DNA of 64,000 nucleotides from Azolla caroliniana (lineage: Eukaryota > Polypodiophyta), in NCBI GenBank assembly GCA_043228905.1, contig JBHGNT010000011.1:1364001-1428000 (forward strand), read 5' to 3'. The position numbers and the translations under genes are program-made. Positions 41,129 to 53,523 of this stretch are shown here, piece after piece (position 1 is the stretch's first letter; the number at the start of each line of letters is the position of its first letter). The notes under the pieces are model-generated. The model was not told where the DNA came from. It made no database searches and saw only the letters and a list, made by a program, of their open reading frames with translations.

Positions 41129-41790
41129 TGTTGGGAATATGTCCCTCTAGTGGGAGGAAGAGCCAAGTGTTCGGAAAGCCGAGTGTCGAAGAGTCGAAAA
41201 CAGTGAGTCGACTGTTTGAGAATTTGACTATTATTATTATTATGGTAATAATAATGATGATGTTAGGAAACATGTCTCTCTGAATGGGGAGAGAAAGGAG
41301 CTGAGTTGATGAGGGACTCGTGTATATAGCCAATTCGTGTATATAGCCAACTCGGGAGACTATACTTGTAAATAGTTTGAATGTGCACCCCATGAGGGCT
41401 AGGTTTGTAAATAGCCAGAAAGTTTTGTAAGTATATATGCAACTAGGGCAAACTTTAAGTGTGATGAGAACAGAAGAAGGTGAAGGTGAGTGAATTGTGT
41501 AAGTGTGTGCAGAGAGTGAGTGAGAGAGAGAGAAGCGTGAGCCGCGCCATAGCTGTGTGAGCAACAACAGACACGAAGAGCCCTGTGCGGTTGATCCACT
41601 CACAAGAGTGTTGTAATCCTCTCTGTATTGTATATCCACTGTCCTTGGTGAAGTTCTGTTGCCGTGGTTTTCCTTGTTTTAGGGTTTCCACGTAAATCTC
41701 TGTGCATAGCTGTCTATCTTGTATTTCTGTGATTCGTATTTCAGCAATGTCTGTTCATTATGATTTAAATTCCACAACGATTTCTCAACA
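41129..41790 (+). repeat. Solo LTR of the copia A family
   Basis: TGTTGGGAATATG ... GATTTCTCAACA, 662 bp, flanked by the perfect duplication CTTTG (41124-41128 and 41791-41795). It matches the copia A LTRs in opposite orientation. Removing it restores the RT reading of copia D (INHYK / KARLV). AT triplet microsatellite at 41230-41260. Confidence 0.93.
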
Positions 41791-41795
41791 CTTTG

Positions 41796-43343
41796 TAATG
41801 GTTTATGGAGCTGTCGACATTATACTTCACCTTGTAGATCCATCTGCAGCCAATTGCCTTCTTGTGCGGTGAGTGGGGAACAAGATCCCATGTCTCGTTC
41901 TTGCAGTGTGCTTGCATCTCCTCATTCATCGCTTCAACCCATTTGGGGTTCGTCGCGGCTTCAGAAAACATTTCCGGCTCCCGTACTGTCACTACCTTCA
42001 TCATAAAGGCGTAATGGTAGGCCATATAATCGTTGGAGCCGAATCGGCTTACGGGTTTCTTTTCACGGGTGGATCAACGGAGCTTCTCGTTTGTGGATAC
42101 TACAACTTTCTCCGCTCCATTTGTTCGGATCTCAAGGCCTTCGAACTCACTATCAAGGGAGTGAGTCAATTGGTTGCCGTCGAAGTAAGTCGATTCGTTG
42201 TCTTCATACTCCGGCATTTTCGCCTTGCCTTTGTCCAGCTTCGAACTCGGCCAAGATGTGCTTTGATCGCTCGAAGGCTCTTGTGGTTCACTAAGCCTTG
42301 TCGTAATCGGGCTTTCTTCGAACATGTGCATAAGGCGATCTTCATCTTCTATCTCTTGTTCGGCGGAATCTGGGTTGAGCAGAATCGAAGTCGAAGTTTT
42401 CTTTGGTGCGTACCAAGATGCAGACTCGTCGAGGACGACGTCTCTGCTTACTCGAGATTTTCGAGTTGAGAGGTTATAGCACTTGTACCCCTTTTGCTCC
42501 AGTGAGTATCCTACGAAGATACATTTCTCTGACTTCGGGTCAAGTTTTTGTTGCTTCTCGTCGGGGATGTGCACGTACACAATGGAGCCGAATCTCCGAA
42601 CATGCAATAGGTCCGGCGTCTTTCCAAAAAACGTCTCGTGCGGAGTAAGTTCATGGAAACCCGATGTCGTACACCGATTCATGAGGTATACAACCGTATT
42701 AGCTACTTTTTCCCAGTACGACTTCAGCACGTGCTTTTCATTCATCATGGCCCGTGCTACTTCGAGGATGTGCCGATTCTTTCATTCGACCACTCCGTTT
42801 TGCTGTGGCGTATGTTGACACAAAAACTCTCGCCGAATTGCTTCTTTTCGTAGATACGCCGTAAACTCATCTGAGAAATATTCTTCACCTCCATCCGATC
42901 GAAGGCACCGTACTTGTTAACTCATAGCTCTTTTAACTCCACTTTTGAATTTTTGGAAGTGTCCAAGTGTGCCTAGAGAAGTTGTTGATAAAGGTCACAT
43001 AGTATCAACATCCGCCGAAAGTCGCCGTTTCAGCCAGTCCCCATACATTGGAATGAATTACGTCGAGTATGCCTTTGCTTACATTCCTCTCCTTTGGAAA
43101 TGGATGCTGATGTTGCTTGCCAATTTGGCAAGCCGCACACACGCCTGCAATCTCTCTTTCTTTGAAGGTCGGGAGTCCGATGGCGACACCTTTCGAATGC
43201 ATAACCTTCAGCTTTTGAAGGTTTATATAGCCAATCTACTTCTCCCATAACTCTATGTCGGACTTGGCTTTCATGCCTTTTGCGAACATGGCCGATTTCA
43301 TCTCATGTGAGGCGAGAATGAAAATTTGGCCCTCTCCTCGTCC
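41796..43343 (-). pseudogene. Copia D integrase and RT start
   Basis: Minus strand, right to left: FILASHEMKSAMFAKG (pre-integrase), HSKGVAIGLP and CAACQIGKQHQHPFPK (HHCC end), DVIHSNVWGL (core Asp), then an open 224-codon frame (42748-42074) with KSYWEKVANTVVYLMNRC and CIFVGYSLEQKGYKCY (integrase C-terminal block), then PKWVEAMNEEMQAHCKNETWDLV and GCRWIYKVK (RT start, 42025-41796). Several stops. Host of the flanking insertions. Confidence 0.83.
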
Positions 43344-43348
43344 GCGCT

Positions 43349-44470
43349 ATCGTGAAGATTCCAGGCCATGGTAAGAAACCATGGAATGTCGGAAGAATAG
43401 GCGGGGTGGAGCATGTGCACTCACCCTTGTAAAAAAGTGTGAACAATAGGGGTGCCTTTATGGCGCCGAGTAGGAGTTAATTTGGGACAGAGAATCTCAT
43501 GTAAGTCGGGATTTATCCCACATAGTCACACGACTCTCACCTTGTTCTATAAAAGGGAGGGCGCGCCCCTTGTAAAAGGGTTCCCCTTTGTGGGTTCCAT
43601 TTTGGGTGTTAATAAACTTCTGTGTATAATGTTTATTTCTGTCTTCTCTTCATCGTGGTGTGTGTGTTGTCTCTACTTTCGGTTAGGGTTTCGGTGTCAT
43701 CTGTGTGCGTGCGTAGGTGGTGTGTTAGGTTGTGGCAGGTGGTGTGCAGGCTATCTGTGCCTTTCTTGAGTTCCTGCTTGTTGGCTCTCAGCACTACACG
43801 GTCCGGTATGTTTGCGTGTTTGTGGGTGTTGGCTTTTGTCGCATGCGAAGAGCCTGCGCGCTAGGTGGTTCGTTGGCAGGTTTCCCTTCTTGGCGCACAA
43901 GACCCCACTCGGCTCAACGAGCCCGTGCTCTCCCTGAAGGCGGCTTGGCACAGTAGGCGGTCGTTCAAGAAGAGGCATGCCCTAGACGAGGGTCCCGTTA
44001 CGCAAATGAGCTCGAGAGCTCCCCGATAGGCCCTAGGATGCAGGCTCCCTTTTCCTCTCCGTGTGGAACTAGCATCGTAGCGAGCGTTGTGTATGTAAGT
44101 GTGTGTGTGTTTTTGGTTAGCGTAGGATGCGAGAGAGGGTGCATGCGTGGTCGCCGGTGTAGAGGTGCCGGCTGTAAGCGTGTGTGTATATGTGTGTGTA
44201 CGTGTGCGTGGGCGCAGTTAACCGGGTTGTGTCTCGTGCCTCTTTTGGGCCCCCTATACATACAGGCGATAGGGGCGACAAGGACGACGGAAAGGGCGCT
44301 CTCTGCTTCTCGTGCGGTTACCGATTGCGTTCGGAGAGTATCCGGGATTGAACCGGCCGGCAATGTGGTAAGCTCCGGAGGATTCGGGTTCTCGGCAGCT
44401 CCTCCCCTCCTGGTCCATGATCCTTGTGGTCCCACCCAGATCCGACATGCAAGCGCGGATTACTGCGACA
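43349..44470 (+). repeat. 5' LTR of element E
   Basis: Aligns with 47512-48623 along its whole length (shared CTATAAAAGGGAGGGCGCGC TATA region at about 43550, and the long GT-rich leader). The first base of the expected TG start appears lost. GT-rich microsatellites at 44098-44118 and 44180-44210. Confidence 0.9.
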
Positions 44471-47400
44471 TATTTGGTGAATCCGACGTAAAAGGTGGTA
44501 AGGGAGGATGGAGTGTAGGGTTGAAGACTTCGAGGAGGAGAGTCGAGAAGCGGCGCATCGAGATGGGCGAGGTCGAAGAAGTCGACCATTACAAGGGGGA
44601 CGGAGGCCCACGAGTTTTGCCAAAGGCTCGACCATCCAACATAAAGAGGAGGAGCGCCGAGTAGCTCACAGACTGTAGTCACCCCAAAGCGGAACGAAGG
44701 TGGTGTGTGATGGCACGACATCACAGCGGGAAGGGGGCGTGCAGACGAGACGGACGTGGTCGAGCCGGAGGCCAAGCGGGGCACGATGGTGCTGATATGG
44801 GAGAGGGTGCGGGACGAGCTGCCCTCCTTTACATGGGGAGAAAGACTGACCGGGCGAAGGTAAGGAATCGAGAAGAAGATGATCGAGAATACAGAACGAG
44901 TCCGGCAGGATCGGCATCGGAGCCGAAACTCTGGACATTGGAGAATCAAGCCCAGGCGGGGCTTGATCGATCATAAAGCGGATGTTATCCACCGACACCA
45001 CTAAAAGGGTCGGTGGCCTGGGACAAGTTGTTGAGAGACGTTACGAAATCGATATCCCCACATCTTGACCGGAGACTTTGGCAGTTCGGTCGGCGTGGCA
45101 ACGTGAGACTGAAAGAGAAGGGAGATGGTGGGGATCAACAGCAATAGGGAGAAACAAAAGAGGTTGTTGACTGAAGTATGGGTCCTCCACACTCATTCCC
45201 GAGACTTAGGCGGTTGCGTTCGAGAACCAACGGAAGACCTAAGAGACGGAAAGTGGCGGCGAGGACGCGGAGGTCACATCCAATACAACCGATCTGGAAG
45301 CAGTGAAATGAACACCGGTCCTATGGTTCACCTCACACCGGGCTAGAGACTCTGGCGGTCGGCATCGGATCTGATGTAAGACCAAGATACTGACAGTGGC
45401 GACAAGAGAACATGAGCCGGCAATGCAGAGAGACGGGCGAAGCGGACTTCCGGATAATCAATCCGGAAGGGAGGAAGAAGCGGGCCTACGGAGTGGCCGG
45501 AACATGGTACATCAGTACCACGGGAGAGGGTGTGGAGCGAGCCACCCTCTCGACACGCGAAGAAGGAAGAACCATGGTAAGGGTACGAAATACAACAAGC
45601 TCGAGGAGGATCCTTCACATCGGTTCTAGAGACTCCGACGGTCGGCCCGAGAGCTGGCGTGAGACCTAGAGTGATGAACGGTGGCGGCGAGGGGACAAAG
45701 GCAAAGGGTTGCTGAAGGACGGTCTACGGATACACTCACACCGATCCGACGGTCGGCCCGAGAGCCAGTGTGAGTCCTATAGGAGAGAACGGTGGCGATA
45801 GGTGAACGTGACCAGGACAAGAGGCCGACACGTAGCTCGAGACTATGGCGAGAGGAAAACGGCAAGTGGTGCTACTGTGACCTTACACACACTGGTTTTA
45901 GAGACTCCGGTGGTGGGCCCGAGAGTTGACGTGAGACCTAGAGTAGCGAACGGCGTCGGCGGCAAGGCGGGCAACGAAAGACGGCAAATGGGAGGTCCCA
46001 CGAAGACACTCACACCGATCTGGAGACTCCGGCATCCGGCAATGAGAGCCATCATGAGAACTAGAGAGAGAGACGGTGGCAGCAGGAGAACGTGACCAGA
46101 CGACGGAAAGCAGAGCAAAAGGAGGTATGAGGCCGGCGAGGCGGCCACAAATCGGATACGGATCCGACCGGCAAAGTTGGCAAGACAAAGTTCGAACGCG
46201 CTTGGTACACAAATCGGTGACCCAACAAATCAGAGGCGCAAACTCTGGCAGTTCAGCTGAAGTGGCAACGAGAGACCGAGGGTAATGGAAGGTGGCGGCA
46301 AGGGAACAAAAGCGGCAACAACGGAGGCGCTGAACAACCAAGGTGTTAGGTAAACGAAGGAGGCCATATGGGCCGGGACGCGGCAAGGGTGATCTTCCGA
46401 TAAGCTGCTGGGGCACCCGCTTAAGGAGCGGTGTGCCGAGCCGGAGAGGGGCACACCCGAAAGCAAATCGGAAGACGTGTGTGGCGTCATCGAGGGCCAA
46501 AGCAAAGAACGGGTGCGGGACGACGTTCGGCATAGGTGGTGCCAAACAAGGAAGGCGGAAGACAGCACACAACGGTGCCGGAAACGAGAGCACGTGCGAG
46601 CGTAAACAGACTACGTGGGATGGAGACCGGATCTAGGGCCGGAGAAGGATCCTCCACACCCGCTTCGGAGATCTCGGCGGCCTAGTCGTAGTGGCAACGA
46701 CTGATGTGGTAGGCCAAACCTGAGATAACAAGCTGGTGGGGGCGAGGGGACGACGGCAAGCGGAAGGCTCTAAACCAGTGGCAACAACGCAAGACGAAAG
46801 TGGCCAAGCGGGCTACAATGGGTTGTTCCTCATGCGCAGAGCACACCAGTGTGCGGAGAAGCAGCAATGCACGACTTGGCCGGGCGAAGGCTGACGACGC
46901 GTGCATGAGAAGTGATCGGAGTTCGGCACAGGCGGGGCCAAAGTAGAGCAGGGGGGATGCGCGGCACATGGAGGTAACAGAACGGGAGTACAAGCGAGAA
47001 GATTGGTTGCCGGTCCAAGGTGATCTCGTTTAGAAGGCCGGAGAGGGATCTTCCACAATCGTTCAAGAGACCTTGGCAGTTTGGCCGCCATGGGAACATA
47101 AGACCAAGGAGAAGGCAGGTGACGGCGAGGGGACGAAGGCGATGGAGATCAACACGGAGCGAGAATCGGGACAACACGAAGGTCGACCGAGGCCAAGCGG
47201 GCCATCACGGGTGCTCCTCACATGGAGGACATTGCGTATCCGAAAGGACAAGAAGCGTGCATACGGTTGAGAGAAGGGCCAACGGGGAAGCACACACACT
47301 ATGGGATCACGGCAAACGACCTATCGACGGGTCGAACAAGCCTACGGAAAAGCGAACACGGAGAAGGAACCGGGGCGATGATTCGGACCAGCAAGGCCAA

Positions 47401-47511
47401 CGTGGCAGCCGGAATGCGGATTACAAAAGACCGATTCCTCATCGGCCGAAATCTCTCACCCTTCTTTGAAATTGGCACGTACTGTTGGACGTGCGATTTG
47501 GTCAGGGCGGA
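44471..47511 (+). repeat. Internal region of E built from diverged repeats
   Basis: GC-rich, purine-rich sequence in which a phrase of the type GAGACTCYGGCGGTCGGC(CC)GAGAG..TG.GAGACCTAGAG....GGTGGCGGCRAGG recurs about ten times: near 45070, 45195, 45335, 45625, 45740, 45898, 46020, 46235, 46660 and 47065. Copies differ by many substitutions. Longest frames are unremarkable and on both strands. It probably serves as packaging or spacer RNA rather than protein code. Confidence 0.75.
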
Positions 47512-48623
47512 TGTCCTGAAGATTCTGGGCCATGGTGAGAAACTGGGGAATGTCGAAAGAATCGGTTGGGTGGAGCATGTGCACTCACCCTTGTAAAAAC
47601 GTGTGAACAATAGGCATGCCTTTATGGCGCCGAGTAGGAGTTAATTTGGGACAGAGAATCGAATGTAAGTCGGGATTTATTCCACATAGTCACGTGACCC
47701 TCACCTTGTTCTATAAAAGGGAGGGCGCGCCCCTTGTAAAAGGGTTCCCCTTTGTGGGTTCCATTTTGGGTGTTAATATACTTCTGTGTATAACGTCTAT
47801 TTCTGTCTTCTCTTCATCATGGTGTGTGTTGTCTCTACTTTCTATTAGGGTTTCAGTGTCATCTGTGTGCGTGCGTAGGTGGTGTGTTAGGTTGTGCGGA
47901 CTGTATGTGCCGTTCTTGAGTTCTTGCTTGTTGGCTCTCAGCACTCCATGGTCCAGTATGTTTGCGTGTGTGTGGGTGTTGGCTTCTGTCGCTTGTGAAG
48001 AGCCCCCGCGCTTGGTGGTTCGTTGGTAGGTTTCCCTTCTTGGCCCGCAAGACCCCACTCGGTTCAGCGAGCCCATGCGCTCCCTGAAGGCTGCTTGGCA
48101 CAGGAGACAGTCGTTCTAGAAGAGGCGTGCCCTAGACGAGGGTCCCGTTGCGCGAATGAGCATGAGAGCTCCCCGACCGGCCCTAGGATGCAGGCTCCCT
48201 CTTCCTCTCCGTGTGGAACTGGCGTCGCAATGAGTGTCGTGTATGTAAGAGTGTGTGTGTTTCTAGTTAGCGTAGGATGCAAGAGAGGGTGCATGCATGG
48301 TCGTCGGTGTAGAGGTGTTAGTTGTAAGCGTGTGTGTATATGTGTGTGTACGTGTGCGCGGGCGCAATTAACTGGGCCGTGTCCCGTGCGTCTTTTGGGC
48401 CCCCTGTACATACAGGCGAAAGGGGCGGCAAGGACGATGGAAAGGGCGTGCTCTCTCGCTTCCCGTGCGATTACCGGTCGCATTCGGAGAGTATCTGGGA
48501 TTGAACCGGTCGGCAATGTGGCAAGCTCCGGATGATTTGGGTTCCGGGCAGCTCCTCCCCTCCTGGTCCATGACCCTGGTGGTCCCACCCGAATCCGAAA
48601 TGCAAGTGCAGATTACCGAGACA
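47512..48623 (+). repeat. 3' LTR of element E
   Basis: TGTCCTGAAGATTCTGGG ... GATTACCGAGACA, 1,112 bp. TATA box CTATAAAAGGGAGG at about 47711. A purine-rich tract immediately upstream (GGTCAGGGCGGA) is the likely second-strand primer. Confidence 0.9.
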
Positions 48624-48628
48624 ACGCT

Positions 48629-49318
48629 CGATGAGTCTACACTCTTTTTCGATGAAGCAACCACCTTCATTAAATCGAACTTGCATTCCTTGCTCTACAA
48701 TTTGTCTGACGGAGACCAAATTCTTCGTGATAGTTGGTACATGCAAGACATTTTTAATTTAAGTTTTCTTACCTTCTTCTCCGAACGGAACATTGCCGAT
48801 GTGCCGAATCGGATGCATAGTGTCGTCTCCGGTTTTGACATAGCCGGGCCGTTCCGACTCTCGATGTTCTCTGAACCATTCTTGATGAGACGTCATATGG
48901 TTCGAGGCACTGGAGTCGACGAACCATACGTCTTCCAGACCCGAGGCACTAGTTGAAGTAGAAGCCGACATAGAATGTGCTCTATGTCTTGTCATGAAAA
49001 TTCCGCCACGATCGCAATAGTCGGTGTTGGTTGCGTAGTTGGTGAGTTGTCGGCTAGTGGAAGCCGACTCGCATATCTTCTTAAGACATTATTCTTCGTG
49101 GTGACTGATTTTTCCGCAATATCCGCATTCGACCGAGTTTTGTCAACTTGGACCGGAATGGAAGCTCCCCCTTCTTCCGAAGGTTCATCCTTGATGGCTT
49201 CCGTCTTGATGTCGAAATTGCGAGTTGTTTTCGTAAGTCGGGCCTTATCTGCCTCATCCTTGCACGACTGCGTCCTCTTCCTCCATCCGAATGCATGTAG
49301 AGCATGTGGCCTTCCGAG
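48629..49318 (-). pseudogene. Copia D gag end and protease
   Basis: Minus strand: a zinc-knuckle region near 49050-49120 (CGKISHHEE, decayed), then 48995-48759 with VWFVDSSASNHMTSHQEWFREH (active site D-S-S where D-S-G is usual), HIGNVPFGEEGK, and TITKNLVSVRQIVEQGMQVRFN (48746-48660). Continuous with 57993 across gypsy C and with 43343 across element E. Frame breaks near 48755 and 48995. Confidence 0.8.
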
Positions 49319-49339
49319 TGTCATGAAGACATACATTTT

Positions 49340-49400
49340 GGCCTTACAAGGATTCAAGCCCAAGACGTCTTGGTCTATATATTAGACCTTTAACCATTAT
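49340..49400 (-). other. tRNA-like sequence at the start of LTR C (5' copy)
   Basis: Minus strand: A-box-like TAATGGTTAAAGG (49387-49399), a perfect 5-bp stem with 7-base loop (GGTCT-AATATAT-AGACC) in the anticodon-arm position, and B-box-like GGCTTGAATCC (49350-49360). Antisense to the element. Confidence 0.5.
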
Positions 49401-49589
49401 AATAACATATATGATGTATAGTTATTATAAATGTATTATTAGTTATTACAAGATATTTAGAGTATTCTAGAACATTCTAGAGTATTCTAGGATATTCCAT
49501 GATTATATTAAATATCATAAATATCTAAATTATTCTAGAATATTCTAGAATACTCCATAAGGACTTGTAAATAGGTGTCTATTCATTCA

Positions 49590-49596
49590 TCAGAAC

Positions 49597-49640
<44 letters not shown>
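49590..49640 (+). repeat. CT microsatellite at the LINE left edge
   Basis: About 25 CT units. A matching CT run follows the LINE tail (52163-52195, preceded by TCTA repeats), and the intact 3' LTR of C has CT repeats at the same place (57918-57942). The LINE inserted into or next to this microsatellite. Confidence 0.8.
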
Positions 49641-49641
<1 letters not shown>

Positions 49642-49643
49642 AG

Positions 49644-52108
49644 ATGGTTGAGGATATGTTACAAATGACAAAGATACAACATGGTGCCACACTAGAATGC
49701 AAATGGGAAGCTTTCAAGAAAGTCATTCTCTCATGTACAAACAAATGTTTTTCGACCAATCGCACATCTTGGAAATGCACCAAGAAACTTAGGAAAAAAT
49801 GGTTTGATAAAGAATGTCATGAAGCTCGAAAGTGCCTTATGGTTTTGGATATAGTTAAGGATAAAGAGAATTACCAAAATCATTTGCATGAGTATAAAAG
49901 GCTTATTCAAAGAAAGAGAAGAATATGGGAAGTTACTCAACAACTTATCCAAACGCAAGAGAAAGCACATGCATGTGCTAAATTTTGGGGAAATCTAAAG
50001 GGAAAACGTGTTGAGAGTTATGGTGACTTAACTCTTCACGACTTGTCTATGCATTGTAAGAATTTATATGAGTTATCTCTTGCCGGAAAGATGATGTGTT
50101 ATGGTTCTCTTTCACATATGCCTCCCTTCTTTACAATTGAAGATATATGCATAGGACTTAAGAAATTGGCCTCTCGAAAGGCAAGCGATCTTCAATGTAT
50201 AAAGGCTGAAATGCTCAAATGGACGGGAAAGGAAGCACATATATGGATAAGCGATATGTTTAATGATGCATTGCAACATGGTATGGCGTACGATTGGACT
50301 ACAAATTGGATCAAACCTTTACATAAAGGTGGAGATATAAATAATGTAAACAACTATCGAACCATCATGGTTGGCTCATTAATGGCAAAACTATTTGGAT
50401 GTATAATGGAATCAAAGATAAGTGTATGGGCTGAAAAAAGTGGTAAGAGAGCTTATGGACAAGCTGGCTTTCGGAAACACCATAGCACCATTGATCACCT
50501 TATCACCCTTCGAGTATTAACGGAGGAAAGTCGCCTTAGAGGTAAAGGTTTATATTGTTGCTTTGTAGACTTCAAGAAAGCTTTTGATATGGTACATCGT
50601 GAGCATCTTTGGAGGTGAATGGAAGAACTTGAGGTGCCAAGTGAATATATGCTTGCAATTTCCCGAATTTATGAGAAGGTTATATGTTGTGTGCGCATGA
50701 GAGATAAACTTTCAGATTTTTTCAAAAGCACTATTGGTGTTAAGCAAGGATGCCCACTCTCACCAACACTATTTGTTCTATGCATTGATGAATTGGAAGA
50801 AATGGTTACCAAGTTTGCAAAGGAAGAATGTGTTGAAGAAGTTGCCATTGGGAATGTTGTGATTATGCTTTTGCTATATGCAGATGATGTAGGGCTTTTT
50901 GCAAATACTTTAGGAGATGCACAAAAGCTTATGAAGGCATTGGAAAAAATTTGCATGCATACTAAATTAAGTGTCAATAGCTCTAAAACAAAGATTATGC
51001 TTGTGAAGAGCCAAAAAAGAGATAAACCATGCATTATGTACAACAATGAGCCACTTGAATGTGTGGAAAGCTTCAAATATCTTGGCATTGAAGTTCCTTC
51101 AAATCATAGATGGAATGAATGTGCTACACGCCGCTTAGAGGCGGGCAAGCAGGCAAGCGAGCATACTATGCATTTGAGAACACATGCAATCTTGGAGATA
51201 TTAAGTGTTGGGTCCTCAAGAAATATCTTTTCGACACTTTGGTGACACCGGTTCTTCTCTATGGGGTGGAAGTATGGGGCGGTAGCATCCCTAAATCTAT
51301 GTGGAAAGAGTTTGAAAATGTCCAAAAGCATTTTCTTACCAAGTTTCTACAAGTTAAGAAACAAACGCCCTACAGCCTCCTCCTCCTTGAGACGGGATCG
51401 CTTCCCATTGAGATCATGGCCATGGAAAGGGTTGTTGAATACATGCTTAAGGTTCAAAAAAGTCCCTCACATCGACTTCCTAGAATTGCGTGGGAAGCAA
51501 GCAAAAAGATCCAAAAGACGCATAAAAGCAAAATTTTGTGTTCCGGTTGGATGCAAGATATAGAAAAATGGTTTGGTAGATGGGATGCGAGACACTTGCT
51601 TCATGATGCATCATTAGATTCCTCTGTAAATGAGGCATTTTTGCAACGCCAATGTATCATGACATGGGACAAATGTGGAGGCTCACGCTTCACACATTAT
51701 ACTACACATGTTGCACCTAACTACAAAACCATATTCTTCGCGGAACGGGGAAATCGTACACATCCATACATGTTAGAGCCCATACCGTTATCTTCTATTC
51801 GAACCATTGCTTCCATGCGACTTAGCTCACATGCATTGCGATGTGAAACAGGGCGTTGGGGTACAAGTGATGAGAGTGGTCGGTTATGCGCACTTTGCCC
51901 TAAACAAGTTCGCGAGTCTGAGTATCACACTTTGATACAATGCTCTGCCTTTGATCATATTCGACCATGCTTTACACATCTCTTCGATCGAGCCCAATCT
52001 TTGCATGAATTCCTCTCACAACCACAATGTGCACTCTCGATTGCAACATTCATTGGTAAAGTTCTTGAACATCGAGAGTCACTACTCACTTTCACACATA
52101 TCACGTGA
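49644..52108 (+). pseudogene. LINE reverse transcriptase, 5'-truncated, inside LTR C
   Basis: Three successive plus-strand frames (49644-50618, 50619-51245, 51119-52108). LRKKWFDKECHEARK, then GQAGFRKHHSTIDHLITL, CCFVDFKKAFDMVHR, IGVKQGCPLSPTLFVLCIDEL and the catalytic LLYADDVGLF, then NSSKTKIMLV. The C-terminal part has ETGSLPIEIMAMERVVEYM and a CxxC...H...C knuckle (CALCPKQVRESEYHTLIQC). This is a non-LTR retrotransposon RT; the N-terminal endonuclease is absent. One TGA (50616) and one frameshift near 51140 break it. It would nick the target and prime reverse transcription there. Confidence 0.88.
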
Positions 52109-52342
52109 AATGTAATATTTTTGGTCTCATAGGTCATATTTGACCTCCGAAGACGATAATATAATCTATCTATCTATCTATCTCTCTCTCTCTCTTGATA
52201 CCTTCTATTGTCATCGTATCTTTTTCTCTCCTATTCTCAAGTCTCGACAGTTTGAACTGAATCTCTTTCTTTTCTTCTTCTCCAACTTTTTCTTCTCATC
52301 TTAACCTTATTCAAGAAAATCTAGCAATTTTCTCTCGCAACT

Positions 52343-53042
52343 ATGGAGTCCGTCAGTAAGCAAGAATATATGTGTGTTCTCTCCGAGCTCGACATGCTAA
52401 CAACCAAATTCGTGGCACTGGAGCATGAAAATCAAATATTGTTGGGAGAGCTACAACAAGTGCTAAGAAAGTACAACAATATGAAGAATTATCTCAACAG
52501 GTGCATCAATTGGAGACTACTCTAATGCAACGAAAAGCAGCGGAAGTTCAAACCTCGCCGAAGGAACCCAAGATTAGTCTGCCAGCCAAGTTTGATGGTA
52601 TAAGGTCTCAATTTCATGGATTTTTTAATCAGGTACGGCTTGTGATTAAATTGCATCCTAGTTGTTACCCAATTGATGTTGCTCGTGTGGGACTAGTTGG
52701 TACCTTGTTAACGAGTACCGCATTAGCGTGGTTTGCACCACTCCTAGAGAAGCACTCACCATTATTAGAAGATTTTGAAGGGTTTATTAATGAGTTCCAA
52801 GCCAACTTTGGAGACACTGATAGTATGAGGACCGCAATAAAGAAAATTCGGCGATTACAAGGAGATCGCCCTGCTTCCGCTTATGCTGCAGATTTTCCCC
52901 TTCTAGCATCTGATATTCCATGGGATGAGGCGGCATTAATGGACCAATTTCGTCAAGGTCTGTGCAGTGATGTGAAAGATTTACTTCTTACCTTCCACGA
53001 TGATCCAAAATCTCTTACTGAAGCAGTAAGTCGGGCCGTGTG
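52343..53042 (+). pseudogene. Gypsy C gag
   Basis: MESVSKQEYMCVLSELDMLTT with a heptad-like helix (LEHENQILLGELQQVL), stop at 52523, then an overlapping frame 52501-53042 with KISLPAKFDGIRSQFHGFFNQ, VGLVGTLLTSTALAWFAPLLE and MDQFRQGLCSDVKDLL. This is the retrotrans-gag domain, the best preserved of the Y/X/C family. It ends at TGA 53041; CDNCLFERRYE follows. Confidence 0.83.
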
Positions 53043-53085
53043 ATGTGACAATTGCTTATTTGAGCGGCGTTATGAGCGCCAACAA

Positions 53086-53511
53086 ATGTTACGCTTCCGA
53101 CCAACAGAAACATATGCTTCGGTGGTCGCAACTCCACCCCAAGTATCAAAGTCAAGTGTGGTGGAAGGCCCTACTCCAATGGAAATTGAGACAACACGAC
53201 GCCCCATAGCATCAGGTGATATAGTTGAAGAGTCTGAACCAATTCGTGTAGTCCTAGGCAATTTGGTTAGTGTCATCTCATTCAACATCATTAGTAGTCT
53301 AGAGCACTCCCTAGTTCTTGGTCTTCCATGGTTTGAGCTACATAACCCAACTATTGATTGGAGAAAAAGAACCATTGAAGAGGTCACAATACAGTCTGAG
53401 TCTCTTAAAACTCCAACAAAGGATATGACATTCCAAAAGATTTCGACAATCTCTATACATCAGTTACGTGAGGAAGGACGGAAGGAAGACATGTTGGTGT
53501 TTGCAATTTGA
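53086..53511 (+). pseudogene. Gypsy C protease remnant
   Basis: An open frame of 141 codons begins PTETYASVVATPPQVSKSSVV and ends with SSLEHSLVLGLPWFELHNPTIDWRKRTI, the second half of the gypsy protease domain. The active-site half (D-S/T-G) is missing, so there is an internal deletion at about 53230-53250 (between EESEPIRV and VLGNLVSVIS). Confidence 0.7.
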
Positions 53512-53523
53512 GCAACTCCCACA

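Larger units (their letters stand above)
43349..48623 (+). mobile_element. Non-autonomous LARD-like element E
   Basis: 5,275 bp between duplications GCGCT / ACGCT (43344-43348 and 48624-48628) with ~1.1-kb LTRs and a 3.0-kb internal region lacking any recognisable gag or pol block in six frames. The primer site TGGTGAATCCGACGT after the 5' LTR and the LTR ends (GTGGTCCCACCC ... CGACA/GAGACA) match gypsies F and H, so an element of that clade probably supplied its enzymes. It sits in the pre-integrase part of copia D. Confidence 0.85.

Noticed and set aside
43622-43956. Cys/Val-rich short frames near 43.7 kb as secreted peptides
   Set aside because: They lie within the GT-rich LTR leader of element E, are repeated at 47.8 kb with frameshifts, and have no conserved cysteine spacing.
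44038-44664. 208-codon plus-strand frame in the LTR of element E
   Set aside because: It crosses the LTR end and primer site, has low-complexity Cys/Val-rich GT-repeat translation, and the matching frame in the other LTR diverges.
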